Shown: positions 6,796-14,532, counted from the first letter of the stretch. The stretch is 15,907 nucleotides of DNA from Hyphomicrobiales bacterium (GCA_030600135.1 JAUVMS010000013.1:1-15907), one strand, 5' to 3'. Numbers and translations: made by a program. The notes: generated by a model from the sequence alone, not told the origin.

Positions 6796-7701
6796 TCAGG
6801 CAGCGCGGGCGCCGGCTCTGACCAGACGCCTCGCATAACGCGTCTCGCGATTGACGATATAGAGCCCGGCGCAAACGATGATTGCGGCCCCAAGCCACAC
6901 GCCCCAGTCCGGCGTCTCGTGCCAGATCAACCAGCCCAGAATGCTCGTCCATATGAGCGCCGTATAGTCCATCGGTGCGTTCACCGCCGCCGGTGCATTG
7001 CGATAGGCGACGATCATCATGAAATGCCCAATGCTCCCCAACAGGCCCACAAACAACAGCAATAGAACGTCCATTTGCTCAGGCGCCCGCCATGTCATGG
7101 CAGCAAATGGGGCCGTCGCGACCAATATGACGATCGATGTGTAGGTCAAGATCGCGAGATTGCTCTCCGTCGCGGAGATTTTGCGCGTGTAGAGTACGGC
7201 CAGTGCGAAAAACAGTGCCGCCGACAAGACCAAGAATGCTTCTGAGCGGAAAGAGTCCGAGCCCGGTCGCACGATAACGAGCATCCCGACAAAACCAACG
7301 ACAACAGCGATCCATCGATGCACTCCAACCCGCTCGCCGAGAACGGGGACCGAAAGCGCCGTGATGAACAGCGGTGCCGTAAACGCAATGGCAACCGCCT
7401 CGGCGAGTGGCATGTATTTGAGGCTCCAGAAGAACAACACCGTGGCCGAACCGATTAACAGCGCGCGCCGAATATGAGCAAACGGTCGTTCAGTCACGAG
7501 CGCGTCACGCCCGGCCATCCAAAGCAGCGGCGCCAAGGCAATCAGCCCGATGACGTAGCGCAGAAAGACGATCTGCACGGCATGGAACCCGGTACCGCCG
7601 AGCCATTTGACCGCCGCATCCACGAAGGACATGCAGAACATCGCGAGCGCAATCGCCGACAGACCGCGCATGGTGTTCTGTGCCGGTGCCTTGCGCAACA
7701 T
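6796..7701 (-). CDS. DMT-superfamily (EamA) inner-membrane transporter
   Basis: This is a drug/metabolite transporter-type permease with two EamA repeats and about ten hydrophobic helices. Repeat one includes VQIVFLRYVIGLIALAPLLW and the conserved LKYMPLAEAVAIAFTAPLF. Repeat two includes MIVAYRNAPAAVNAPMDYTA and ends at GLYIVNRETRYARRL. From the ATG at 7701 it is 301 residues, the typical length, and GAGGAAG lies 9 bases upstream. A longer reading from 7797 would only add a polar tail unlike the family. The substrate cannot be read from sequence; relatives export amino acids or metabolites. It ends 82 bases before trpG on the same strand, so read-through is possible. Confidence 0.88.
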   Translation of the reverse strand: MLRKAPAQNTMRGLSAIALAMFCMSFVDAAVKWLGGTGFHAVQIVFLRYVIGLIALAPLLWMAGRDALVTERPFAHIRRALLIGSATVLFFWSLKYMPLAEAVAIAFTAPLFITALSVPVLGERVGVHRWIAVVVGFVGMLVIVRPGSDSFRSEAFLVLSAALFFALAVLYTRKISATESNLAILTYTSIVILVATAPFAAMTWRAPEQMDVLLLLFVGLLGSIGHFMMIVAYRNAPAAVNAPMDYTALIWTSILGWLIWHETPDWGVWLGAAIIVCAGLYIVNRETRYARRLVRAGARAA

Positions 7702-8059
7702 TGGCCAACTCTTCCTCGGACTGCCGGGTGAAATGATTCCGGGTGCGGCTTTGATCTTTTCGGTCTTGGACCAGGGCCTGAGCATGTCCCATCGCACCGG
7801 CCCTGATCAACGTCACAGTGTCACGGATCTCGAGATATATGAAGATGCGCCCAACACAAACTATTGTCGTGACGTCAAAACCGTAACCACCGGCTCCGGC
7901 GGCTGAGGCGACAGTTGGTCAGAGAGCGGCCAAAGATTCTTTAGGGGAACGATGAGTGATTACCGCGCTCTGGCGCCCGGCAGAAAACCAAGCTCGTCAT
8001 TTGTCGCTCAATGGAGCGCTATGCTAGTCTCGATCAAACAAAAAATTGGGAGGAATGAG
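7702..8059. other. divergent intergenic region between transporter and RHH gene
   Basis: No convincing gene is seen. The region must hold the outward promoters of the transporter (minus) and the ribbon-helix-helix gene (plus). It contains a GTCAC direct repeat spaced by 3 bases near 7813-7825 and the perfect 8-base palindrome TGACGTCA at 7870-7877, either of which could be a regulator site. An in-frame ATG at 7952 with AGGGGAACG in front could add 36 residues to the RHH protein. Confidence 0.4.
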
Positions 8060-8398
8060 ATGTGCCACATATTCGCCGGGCAGGACCCAGCCAACTACGC
8101 CTATCAAACGCGTTCGGTTCGCTTAGGTGGCCATGCCACGAGTATCCGCCTCGAGGGCGCTTTTTGGGACATCCTGGAGCAGATCTCTCATGCTCAGGGC
8201 ATGGCGCTGGGCAAATTCTTGACGACCCTGCATGACGAAGTGCTGGAGCTTTCTGGCGACACCCACAATTTCACATCGCTCCTGCGCTGCGCCTGCTTGA
8301 CCTACGTGGCGGAAGTTCAAGGTGTGAGTGAGGCGGAACAGGCATTGCGCCGAGAGGCCGAAAAGGATTTGGGCGAACGTTTGGTTGCTGCCGAGTAG
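8060..8398 (+). CDS. ribbon-helix-helix domain protein (RHH_4 type)
   Basis: This 112-residue protein begins MCHIFAGQDPANY, the usual MCxxF opening of this alphaproteobacterial family. The predicted DNA-binding beta-strand is TRSVRLGGHATSIRLEGAFW, followed by the helices ILEQISHAQGMALGKFLTTL. The C-terminal half includes FTSLLRCACLTYVAEVQG. Ribbon-helix-helix proteins bind DNA as dimers, but the targets of this family are not established as far as I know. GGGAGGAATGAG directly before the ATG at 8060 supports this start. A second in-frame ATG at 7952, also with a fair ribosome site, would give 148 residues and remains an alternative. It is transcribed divergently from the transporter. Confidence 0.82.
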   Translation: MCHIFAGQDPANYAYQTRSVRLGGHATSIRLEGAFWDILEQISHAQGMALGKFLTTLHDEVLELSGDTHNFTSLLRCACLTYVAEVQGVSEAEQALRREAEKDLGERLVAAE

Positions 8399-8792
8399 CG
8401 ATCAATGGTCTTTTGACCGCCGTGGCGCCAAATGAGCAGACCAAAACCGGAATGTAGTATCACAATACTACCGCGCCCATTGTCCGTGCCCATACCCTGA
8501 AGAACTTGACAGTTTCATTGCAGGAGCATGACCGACTTGGTGTGGCCGCGAAATATCTCCCCACCCAGACAGCGGCCCATTTTACAGGACCGCATGTCCT
8601 CCAGCTTCTTGTTGTTTGCTAGACGGGCCGACGTAACGCCAGAAGAATCCGTTTGCCGACAACGAGGCCGGGGCCAATTTTTTTGCGCTGTCCCTGCTGC
8701 CCACTTGTACAACGACAACGACGGAATTCCTCCGCAGTACAGATTGGCAGGGCATGCCCAACCAAACCTGCAAGACCTAGGAGCCCACGAAC
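8399..8792 (+). other. 394-base intergenic region before the glyoxalase gene
   Basis: No credible gene is visible; the open frames here are Pro/Arg/Cys-rich and unlike real proteins. It contains the 7-base inverted repeat at 8454-8471, a perfect TTGACA at 8506-8511 without a good -10, and the 10-base palindrome GGGCATGCCC at 8750-8759, 33 bases before the glyoxalase start. A promoter for the glyoxalase-dehydrogenase genes is expected here, but I cannot fix its position. Confidence 0.5.
8454..8471. repeat. perfect inverted repeat, operator or hairpin candidate
   Basis: GTAGTAT-CACA-ATACTAC is a perfect 7-base inverted repeat with a 4-base spacer, 56 bases after the RHH stop codon. No T-run follows, and the AT-rich arms suit a protein-binding site better than a terminator. 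It could serve the ribbon-helix-helix protein next to it or a regulator of the downstream genes. Confidence 0.45.
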
Positions 8793-9188
8793 ATGGCAAA
8801 AGCTATCCACACCATGGTTCGCGTCCTGGACGAACATCGATCGGTTGACTTCTACAAAAAGGCATTCGGCCTCGATGTCGCCGACCGCTACGATTTCGAT
8901 GATTTCACGCTCGTCTACATGCGCAATCCCGAAACCGATTTCGAGGTCGAGTTGACCGTCAACAAGGGGCGCACCGAGCCTTACGATCACGGCGATGCTT
9001 ATGGTCACCTAGCCCTCGCAGTCGACAATCTGGAAGTCGAGCACGCCCGATTTAAGGAACTCGGCCTGAACCCGCGCGACATCGTTGCCTTCGAGCGCGA
9101 TGGCGCCCTGATGGCCAAATTCTTCTTTGTCGAGGACCCTGACGGCTACAAGATCGAGGTCCTTCAAAAGCATGGGCGCTATAAATAG
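8793..9188 (+). CDS. gloA: lactoylglutathione lyase (glyoxalase I)
   Basis: Glyoxalase I isomerises the hemithioacetal of methylglyoxal and glutathione to S-lactoylglutathione. The 131-residue VOC-fold protein matches GloA from end to end: AIHTMVRVLDEHRSVDFYKK, VELTVNKG, AYGHLALAVDN and the C-terminal FVEDPDGYKIEVL. All four metal ligands known for E. coli GloA have counterparts here: His6, Glu53, His72 and Glu122. AGGAG lies 9 bases before the ATG. The short gap (44 bases) to the Tat-signal subunit gene, and the common strand, suggest expression with the dehydrogenase, perhaps to remove aldehydes made by sugar oxidation. Confidence 0.92.
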   Translation: MAKAIHTMVRVLDEHRSVDFYKKAFGLDVADRYDFDDFTLVYMRNPETDFEVELTVNKGRTEPYDHGDAYGHLALAVDNLEVEHARFKELGLNPRDIVAFERDGALMAKFFFVEDPDGYKIEVLQKHGRYK

Positions 9189-9232
9189 TCACTTTCTGAG
9201 TTTTGAGTTCAAACACGATGGGAGGAAAATCA

Positions 9233-9766
9233 ATGCGCATCATCGACAAGACGCCAAAGGTGTCGCGGCGGCGCTTCCTAGCCTCGACCGGGGCTGCGAC
9301 CGTTATCGTCACCAGCGGCGCGATCATGAGCTCCGATCGCGCTTGGGGGCTGACAGTGAAAAACCTCGAGCCTGAAACCATGCGCACGCTGGTTCAAATG
9401 GCTCGCGACATCTATCCCCACGACCGTTTTTCCGATGCCATCTATGCGGGCGCGGTCAAAGGCTATGACGATCAGGCAGGCAAAAAGCCAAACGTAAAGG
9501 ACATGCTCGAGGATGGTGTGACGGCGCTCAATGAAATGGCGCAGTCCAAGCATGGCAGCAATTACGTCGACGTTGGCTGGGAGATTGATCGTGTCGCGCT
9601 CTTGAGAGCAATCGAGAACGGCAAGTTTTTCCAAACCATCCGCGGTGGATTGGTGACGGGCATCTACAACAATCCCGATGTCTGGAACCTCTTGGGCTAC
9701 GAGGGCGAGTCGGCCTCCAAAGGCGGCTATCTCGAACGCGGTTTTGACGACATTGCCTGGCTCTGA
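9233..9766 (+). CDS. Tat-exported small subunit, gluconate 2-dehydrogenase subunit 3 family
   Basis: This 177-residue protein starts with a twin-arginine signal (VSRRRFLAS at 10-18, then a hydrophobic stretch to about residue 38). The body resembles the small subunit of membrane-bound gluconate or fructose dehydrogenases: NLEPETMRTLVQMARDIYPH near the start, and IRGGLVTGIYNNPDVWNLLGY and YLERGFDDIAWL at the end. In such complexes the small subunit carries the flavin subunit across the membrane through the Tat system. The ATG at 9233 is chosen because GGGAGGAAAA sits just before it; the in-frame ATG at 9203 has no such site. The GMC subunit follows after 29 bases. Confidence 0.88.
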   Translation: MRIIDKTPKVSRRRFLASTGAATVIVTSGAIMSSDRAWGLTVKNLEPETMRTLVQMARDIYPHDRFSDAIYAGAVKGYDDQAGKKPNVKDMLEDGVTALNEMAQSKHGSNYVDVGWEIDRVALLRAIENGKFFQTIRGGLVTGIYNNPDVWNLLGYEGESASKGGYLERGFDDIAWL

Positions 9767-9795
9767 GCCACAAACGAATTTTTGGGAGAAGAGCA

Positions 9796-11367
9796 ATGCC
9801 AGCTCCATATGAACTAAGTGATGAAGGCGTCGTGGTTGTCATCGGCTCGGGCGCCGGTGGCGGAACGCTCGGCACGGACCTCGCGCTAAAGGGCGTGGAC
9901 ACGGTCATTCTCGAAGCCGGCGGGCGCCACGAGATCGACGATTTCGAGAACAATGAATGGCCGATGTTCTCCAAGATATCCTGGCTCGACAAGCGCACCA
10001 CGTCGGGCAACTGGCGCGTTGCCAAGGATTTTTCCGGTCTTCCCGCATGGATCGTCAAGGCCGTCGGCGGCTCGACGACGCACTGGGCTGGCGCCTCGCT
10101 GCGTCTGCAAGAGCACGAATTCAAAGCGCGCACGAACTACGGCAGCATCCCCGGAGCCAGCCTGCTTGATTGGCCGATCGGCCTCAAGGATCTCGAGCCA
10201 TATTACGCCAAGGCCGAAGACCGCATGGGTGTGACACGAACCAACAATGTTCCCGGTCTTCCTGGCAACAACAATTTCAAGATCATGAAAGCCGGTGCCG
10301 ACAAGCTTGGCTACAAGGGCTGCCACACCGGCCGCATGGCGATCAATTCCGAGCCCCGTAAGGGTCGCGCATCTTGTCGCCAACTCGGCTTTTGCTTCCA
10401 GGGCTGCAAGACTGGCGCCAAGTGGTCCACGCTCTATGCCGAGATCCCGAGGGGGGAAGAAACCGGCAAGCTCGAGGTTCGGCCAAATTCGCAAGTCTTG
10501 AAAATCGAGCACGATAGCTCGGGAAAGGTGACGGGCGTCGTCTACGTCGATAAGGACGGCAACACCCAGAGCCAGAAGGCACGCGCCGTTTGCGTCGCCG
10601 GCAATTCGATCGAGTCACCACGGCTGCTTCTGAACTCGGCCTCAAACATGTTCCCTGACGGCCTCGCCAACTCCTCCGGTCAAGTCGGCAAGAACTACAT
10701 GCGCCACATGACAGGCTCGGTCTATGCGGTCTTCGATAAGCCGGTGAACATGTACCGCGGCACCACCATGGCCGGCATCATCACCGATGAATCGCGCAAC
10801 GACCCGTCACGCGGTTTCGTGGCCGGATACGAGATGGAGACCTTGTCGCTGGGCGTGCCGTTCATGGCCGCGTTCCTGGATCCTGGAGCCTGGGGGCGGG
10901 AATTCTCCTCTGCAATGGACATGTATGATCACATGGCTGGCATGTGGTTGGTTGGCGAGGACATGCCACAAGAATCCAACGCCATCACATTGCATCCGAC
11001 GGAGAAGGACCAGCACGGCCTGCCGATCCCCAATGTCCACTTCGATGATCATGCCAACGACATCGCCATGCGCAATCACGCCTTCAAACAGGGCGGGGCG
11101 GTCTATGACGCGGTTGGTGCCACACGCATCTTTCCGACGCCGCCTTATCCCTCGACCCACAATCTCGGGACCAACCGGATGAGCGAGAAACCGCGCGACG
11201 GCGTCGTCAACAAGTGGGGCCAAACCCACGACATCAAGAACTTGTTTGTCTCCGACGGCAGCCAGTTCACAACGGGCGCGTCGGAAAATCCGACACTGAC
11301 GATCGTGACCTTGGCGATTCGCCAGGCGGACTACATCGCCGACCAGATGTCCAAGGGCAACATTTGA
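9796..11367 (+). CDS. GMC-family FAD-dependent dehydrogenase, large subunit
   Basis: This 523-residue flavoprotein is of the glucose-methanol-choline family, closest in layout to the catalytic subunits of periplasmic sugar and sugar-acid dehydrogenases. The FAD-binding motif is VVVIGSGAGGG (13-23), followed by VGGSTTHWAGA (90-100). Cys194, Cys200 and Cys204 (ASCRQLGFCFQGCKTG) form a CX5CX3C cluster, which in related dehydrogenases can hold an iron-sulfur cluster. The active-site pair is probably His455 (STHNLGTNRM) and Asn498 (GASENPTLT). It has no signal peptide of its own, which fits co-export with the Tat subunit 29 bases upstream. GGGAGAAG precedes the ATG. The usual cytochrome c subunit is not found downstream, and the substrate is not readable from sequence. 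Confidence 0.92.
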   Translation: MPAPYELSDEGVVVVIGSGAGGGTLGTDLALKGVDTVILEAGGRHEIDDFENNEWPMFSKISWLDKRTTSGNWRVAKDFSGLPAWIVKAVGGSTTHWAGASLRLQEHEFKARTNYGSIPGASLLDWPIGLKDLEPYYAKAEDRMGVTRTNNVPGLPGNNNFKIMKAGADKLGYKGCHTGRMAINSEPRKGRASCRQLGFCFQGCKTGAKWSTLYAEIPRGEETGKLEVRPNSQVLKIEHDSSGKVTGVVYVDKDGNTQSQKARAVCVAGNSIESPRLLLNSASNMFPDGLANSSGQVGKNYMRHMTGSVYAVFDKPVNMYRGTTMAGIITDESRNDPSRGFVAGYEMETLSLGVPFMAAFLDPGAWGREFSSAMDMYDHMAGMWLVGEDMPQESNAITLHPTEKDQHGLPIPNVHFDDHANDIAMRNHAFKQGGAVYDAVGATRIFPTPPYPSTHNLGTNRMSEKPRDGVVNKWGQTHDIKNLFVSDGSQFTTGASENPTLTIVTLAIRQADYIADQMSKGNI

Positions 11368-11391
11368 CCTCGGCGACGATTGGCAAATCAG

Positions 11392-11419
11392 CAACGCCGC
11401 CTCGCAAGAGGCGGCGTTG
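11392..11419. terminator. strong hairpin between convergent genes
   Basis: CAACGCCGCCTC and GAGGCGGCGTTG form a perfect 12-base-pair GC-rich stem closed by a GCAA (GNRA) tetraloop. It lies 24 bases after the GMC stop codon and 5 bases from the stop codon of the convergent Nudix gene. It probably ends transcription from both sides, although no long T-run follows on either strand. Confidence 0.8.
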
Positions 11420-11424
11420 TGCTG

Positions 11425-12138
11425 TCAGCCCAAGATTCGTTTTGCGTGTTCGACGATCGCTTGCGAAACCGGTGTCAGCCGCTGATCCGCCACCGTAAAA
11501 ATCTCGTTCCTTGAGACCACGTCGAGGCTGACATATTCATTGCTTGCACTGGATTTGAATCTGGCCACTACGTCCTTGGTCGAGAGTTTGGCGCGGAGGA
11601 ACATTCCGACGTCAATTACGTGGCTCTTCGCATCCTCAGCAACGACGAACGGTTCAGGGGAAGACAACAGGTCCGATGTTCCGATGCCAGTCTCTTCCTC
11701 CAACTCGCCCGTGAGGGCCTTGGCCAGGTCCACCGTTCCATCCTTCTTGATGGCCGATTGGTCGACGCCGCCGGACGGAACCAGCTCCCAAAGACCCGCA
11801 TCTTGTTCCACATGACCGGCTCGTTGCCCAATCACCGCGCCGTCGTCGCAGAGCAGCAGCCCGGTGACGGCCAGCGGCCGTACCAGCAATTGGGCATAGA
11901 CGTCTGGCTCGCGTCGCTGCGCGAGAAACCATCGATAGTCCGCCAGCCAACCGGTGGCGAAATCGCTATTGATCTCCGCAACGCTGAATATCTGTCCACT
12001 AAAGAGCCGACCGCCTCGTTGAATTTTTTCCTGGCGCCAAATCTCTTCGATGCGGTTCATCGTTTCGGACGGCGGGTCCGTCGGCTGGGTGCCCAACCGC
12101 GCTTGAAACCGTCGCCCTATCGGCTCAACCCTCAACAT
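11425..12138 (-). CDS. Nudix hydrolase with a degenerate Nudix box
   Basis: Nudix enzymes hydrolyse nucleoside diphosphates linked to another group. From the ATG at 12138 the product has 237 residues. The N-terminal 80 residues include EEIWRQEKIQRG. The Nudix fold includes LAVTGLLLCDDGAVIGQRAG and GLWELVPSGGVD. The box falls at about 123-152 and ends GELEEETGI. The metal-binding glutamates (145, 148, 149) are kept, but the usual Arg is Gly144 and the upstream Glu is absent, with extra residues in the loop. A TTG start at 12174 is possible, but the ATG is preferred; it overlaps the HAD gene by 14 bases, implying coupling. The substrate is unknown; the setting suggests a nucleotide-sugar-like compound. 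Confidence 0.82.
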   Translation of the reverse strand: MLRVEPIGRRFQARLGTQPTDPPSETMNRIEEIWRQEKIQRGGRLFSGQIFSVAEINSDFATGWLADYRWFLAQRREPDVYAQLLVRPLAVTGLLLCDDGAVIGQRAGHVEQDAGLWELVPSGGVDQSAIKKDGTVDLAKALTGELEEETGIGTSDLLSSPEPFVVAEDAKSHVIDVGMFLRAKLSTKDVVARFKSSASNEYVSLDVVSRNEIFTVADQRLTPVSQAIVEHAKRILG

Positions 12139-12796
12139 GATCAAGCCGTCGCCGTAGTTCGTGCAAGTCGACAATGAAGCTTACACCGGTTGGCCAATTC
12201 ATTCTGTCGTCTGCGCGCGCAAGCACGAATGTTCGCAATCCGGCCGAAACTGCGGAGGCCGAACCGGCACGAGAATCTTCAACCGCAAGCGACGAACGCA
12301 CATCACAGCCAGTGCTTTCCAAGGCCTTGAGGTACGGCTCCGGATTTGGTTTGCCGCAAGCAACATCATCTCCGCCAACGACCTCATCAACAAACCGCGA
12401 CAGCTCATTGCGGTGCAGCCAGTCCCATGTGTTGCGACGATGGGACGATGTCACGACAGCGATGGTCCAGCCTCGCTCTTTGGCCGCACTCAGGACCTCT
12501 GGTGCGCCTTCACTCGGAGGTAAATTCTTGTAGGCGTCCAGAACCATCGCCAGATAATCTTCTTGAAGCCCATCGAAGCTACCGGTCAGGCCGTGTCGAT
12601 TCTTCAGGATCTTGATGATTTCCGCGAGCGGCGGCCCATTGAGTTCCTCGAACTCTTCGTCACTTGGTGTCGCCTCGAACTCTTGCAGGAAACTGTCATA
12701 AACCCCGCGCATTGCCGACAGGCTGTCGGCAAGTGTCCCGTCCAAGTCGAGGAACAACCCATGCCGTCTCACGCCTGATGCGGCATCGTGGTTCAT
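12125..12796 (-). CDS. HAD-superfamily phosphatase (phosphoglycolate phosphatase/phosphoglucomutase-like)
   Basis: This 223-residue HAD hydrolase shows all four motifs: DLDGTLADS (nucleophile and acid/base Asp), VVTSSHR (Ser/Thr), GKPNPEPY (Lys), and VEDSRAG (acidic metal site). A helical cap (about residues 30-90) between motifs I and II makes it a subfamily I enzyme acting on small phosphorylated metabolites. The ATG at 12796 has AAGGA 8 bases upstream; the ATG at 12802 is too close to that site, and the frame opens further only with TTG codons. It follows the NeuB-type synthase by 41 bases and overlaps the Nudix gene. Its position suggests dephosphorylation of the synthase product, as Neu5Ac-9-phosphate and KDN-9-phosphate phosphatases do, but this is inferred from context. 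Confidence 0.88.
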   Translation of the reverse strand: MNHDAASGVRRHGLFLDLDGTLADSLSAMRGVYDSFLQEFEATPSDEEFEELNGPPLAEIIKILKNRHGLTGSFDGLQEDYLAMVLDAYKNLPPSEGAPEVLSAAKERGWTIAVVTSSHRRNTWDWLHRNELSRFVDEVVGGDDVACGKPNPEPYLKALESTGCDVRSSLAVEDSRAGSASAVSAGLRTFVLARADDRMNWPTGVSFIVDLHELRRRLDHVEG

Positions 12797-12837
12797 ACCC
12801 ATCGTCCTTGCAGCTTGTTGCAACAAAGAATGGCTGG

Positions 12838-13899
12838 CTAACTCACGCTCTCGCGAAAAACGATTTCATCAACGCCAATGTCGACACCGGCGATGCGCCC
12901 CAAAACTTCAAAATAGTTTTCCGCCGGAACAGCACCAGGTAGATAGGGCCGCTTGGTCGTCGTATTCTGCGTCGTCAGAGTACTGCCCGCATGGATTGCC
13001 TCGGTTGCAACAACCGATCGCATTGCAGGAGAAAAATCCTTCTCCGAGTTCGAATATTCCTCGCCACGCACGCCTTTGCTGTGACGTGCCACATTGATGG
13101 TCTCGACCATTTGTTGAAGTTCATCCGGCTCGAGTGCGAACGGATGATCGGGCCCCGGGATCAAGCGCGACAAGGTAAAATGCTTTTCGATGAGTTCCGC
13201 CCCCACCATGACCGCGAGCGCCGGCGTCACAATACTTTCCGTGTGGTCGGACAGTCCCACCGGCACGCCAAATCGCTCTCGATAGAACGCGATGGTATCG
13301 AGCTTGATGTCATCTTGCGGTGTCGGATAGGCATTGTTGCAATGAAGCACGGAAACATCGCCGCAACCATGAATGCTGGCGATCTCCAGGATGGTTTCGA
13401 TCCGCTCGACACTGGTGCCGATCCCAGCCGAAACGATCAACGGCAACTGAGCAGAAGCCGCGACCTGCAGGAAGCGTGGGTCTGTGCTTTCAAATCCGGC
13501 GACCTTCAACCGCTTGACACCGAGCGAGACCAGTTCCTCGACCGCCTTTTCATCGAACGGTGTTGACATGAACTCAATTCCGACGTCATCACAGTAGGCC
13601 TTGAGATCAGCCAACCACTCCCGCGGCATCTCAAGGCTTCGGATCAACTCGTTGACGTCATGATATTTGGCGAAGTCAGAGGTGTTCTTCGCGTAGAGGG
13701 TGTCCGAGGAATAGGTTTGAAACTTGCAGATATCGGCGCCCGCCTTGCGCGCCACGTTAACAAGCGCAATGGCCTGCTCGAAGTTTCGATTGTGGTTGGC
13801 GCCGGCTTCCGCAATGATCAACAAGGTTTTGCCCCTCGCGTTTTGCGTATCGATGGTTGTTTCGATAGGCAACCAGTGCGGCGAGCATATAGATGGCAT
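12838..13899 (-). CDS. NeuB-family sialic-acid-type synthase with SAF domain
   Basis: The family condenses phosphoenolpyruvate with an N-acetylmannosamine-type sugar (or its 6-phosphate) to make nine-carbon sugar acids. At 353 residues it has the usual length. The TIM barrel (about 25-280) shows IIAEAGANHNRNF, CKFQTYSSDTLYA, FMSTPFDE, VSAGIGTS and HCNNAYPTP. His219 (GLSDHTES) and His240 (LIEKHFTL) match the metal-binding histidines of N. meningitidis NeuB. The C-terminal SAF (antifreeze-like) domain spans about 287-353 (RSVVATEAIHAGSTLTTQN, TTKRPYLPGAVP). Whether it makes Neu5Ac, legionaminic, pseudaminic or another acid cannot be told, so no symbol is given. It leads the unit with the HAD and Nudix genes. 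The ribosome site before the ATG at 13899 is weak. Confidence 0.88.
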   Translation of the reverse strand: MPSICSPHWLPIETTIDTQNARGKTLLIIAEAGANHNRNFEQAIALVNVARKAGADICKFQTYSSDTLYAKNTSDFAKYHDVNELIRSLEMPREWLADLKAYCDDVGIEFMSTPFDEKAVEELVSLGVKRLKVAGFESTDPRFLQVAASAQLPLIVSAGIGTSVERIETILEIASIHGCGDVSVLHCNNAYPTPQDDIKLDTIAFYRERFGVPVGLSDHTESIVTPALAVMVGAELIEKHFTLSRLIPGPDHPFALEPDELQQMVETINVARHSKGVRGEEYSNSEKDFSPAMRSVVATEAIHAGSTLTTQNTTTKRPYLPGAVPAENYFEVLGRIAGVDIGVDEIVFRESVS

Positions 13900-14000
13900 C
13901 TTGGCGCTTCAATGCTCACATGAAGAGTTATGAATAGTTCTCCGCAGGCGAACGAATTGATTGGTGAGCGGTTGGGCTCATCTGCCGAGAGAGAGCCTTG

Positions 14001-14015
14001 GGATTGCGCCAATCC
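14001..14015 (-). terminator. short hairpin after sixA, weak terminator candidate
   Basis: GGATTG and CAATCC form a perfect 6-base-pair stem with a 3-base loop, starting 1 base beyond the phosphatase stop codon. The following sequence is CT-rich but lacks a T-run. It may weakly separate the trpE-sixA transcript from the NeuB unit 117 bases downstream. Confidence 0.35.
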
Positions 14016-14016
14016 A

Positions 14017-14532
14017 TCAGTTGAGCATTCTCGGCGTGACATACAACTCAAGCTTGCCCGTTGCCGGTCGCACGTCGCGCCAGCGATCGTGCGCAAAACT
14101 GAACACGGCGAGCGCGGCTGTCGGAAACTTACCGAATAGCGCATACCGATCATCAACGGTTTCCGGGTCGACGAGTTCAATGGCAAGCTCACACATGTCT
14201 GGATTGTGCCCAACCACCATCAGCGGCGAGAACCCACCATCAACCTCCCGTATCGCCCGCAGCAACGCCGAAACACCGCCCAAATATAGCCCATGCTCGT
14301 AGCGCACGAGAGGTTGGCAGGGCATTGTTGCAAGGGCGCGCTCAAGCGTCTGGCGCGTTCTCTGTGCCGCTGAACAAAGGACCAATTCAGGATTCAGGTG
14401 GCGCTCCGCAATGAACCGTCCCATCTGTGGTGCTGCTCGTTCTCCGCGCGGTGCGAGGGGGCGATCAAAATCCTTCACCCCCGATTCTGACCAACTCGAT
14501 TTTGCATGTCGAAAGAGCAGAAGCTTTATCAT
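14017..14532 (-). CDS. sixA: SixA-type histidine phosphatase
   Basis: This is a branch-1 histidine phosphatase; E. coli SixA dephosphorylates phosphohistidine on signalling and phosphotransfer proteins. From the ATG at 14532 the protein has 171 residues and starts IKLLLFRHAKSSW, with the catalytic His in the RHA motif. It continues DFDRPLAPRGERAAPQMG, LCSAAQRTRQTL and the second catalytic His in VVGHNPDMCELA. The family motif sits almost at the N-terminus, so 14532 is preferred over the ATG at 14574, which would add 14 atypical residues and has no Shine-Dalgarno. It lies 60 bases after trpE on the same strand, so co-transcription is likely. The true substrate is not known. Confidence 0.85.
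   Translation of the reverse strand: MIKLLLFRHAKSSWSESGVKDFDRPLAPRGERAAPQMGRFIAERHLNPELVLCSAAQRTRQTLERALATMPCQPLVRYEHGLYLGGVSALLRAIREVDGGFSPLMVVGHNPDMCELAIELVDPETVDDRYALFGKFPTAALAVFSFAHDRWRDVRPATGKLELYVTPRMLN

Noticed and set aside
8528..8848. 106-codon plus-strand frame with AGGAG before its ATG and TTGACA upstream
   Set aside because: The translation looks like non-coding sequence, it overlaps the start of the glyoxalase gene in another frame, and no -10 element accompanies the TTGACA.
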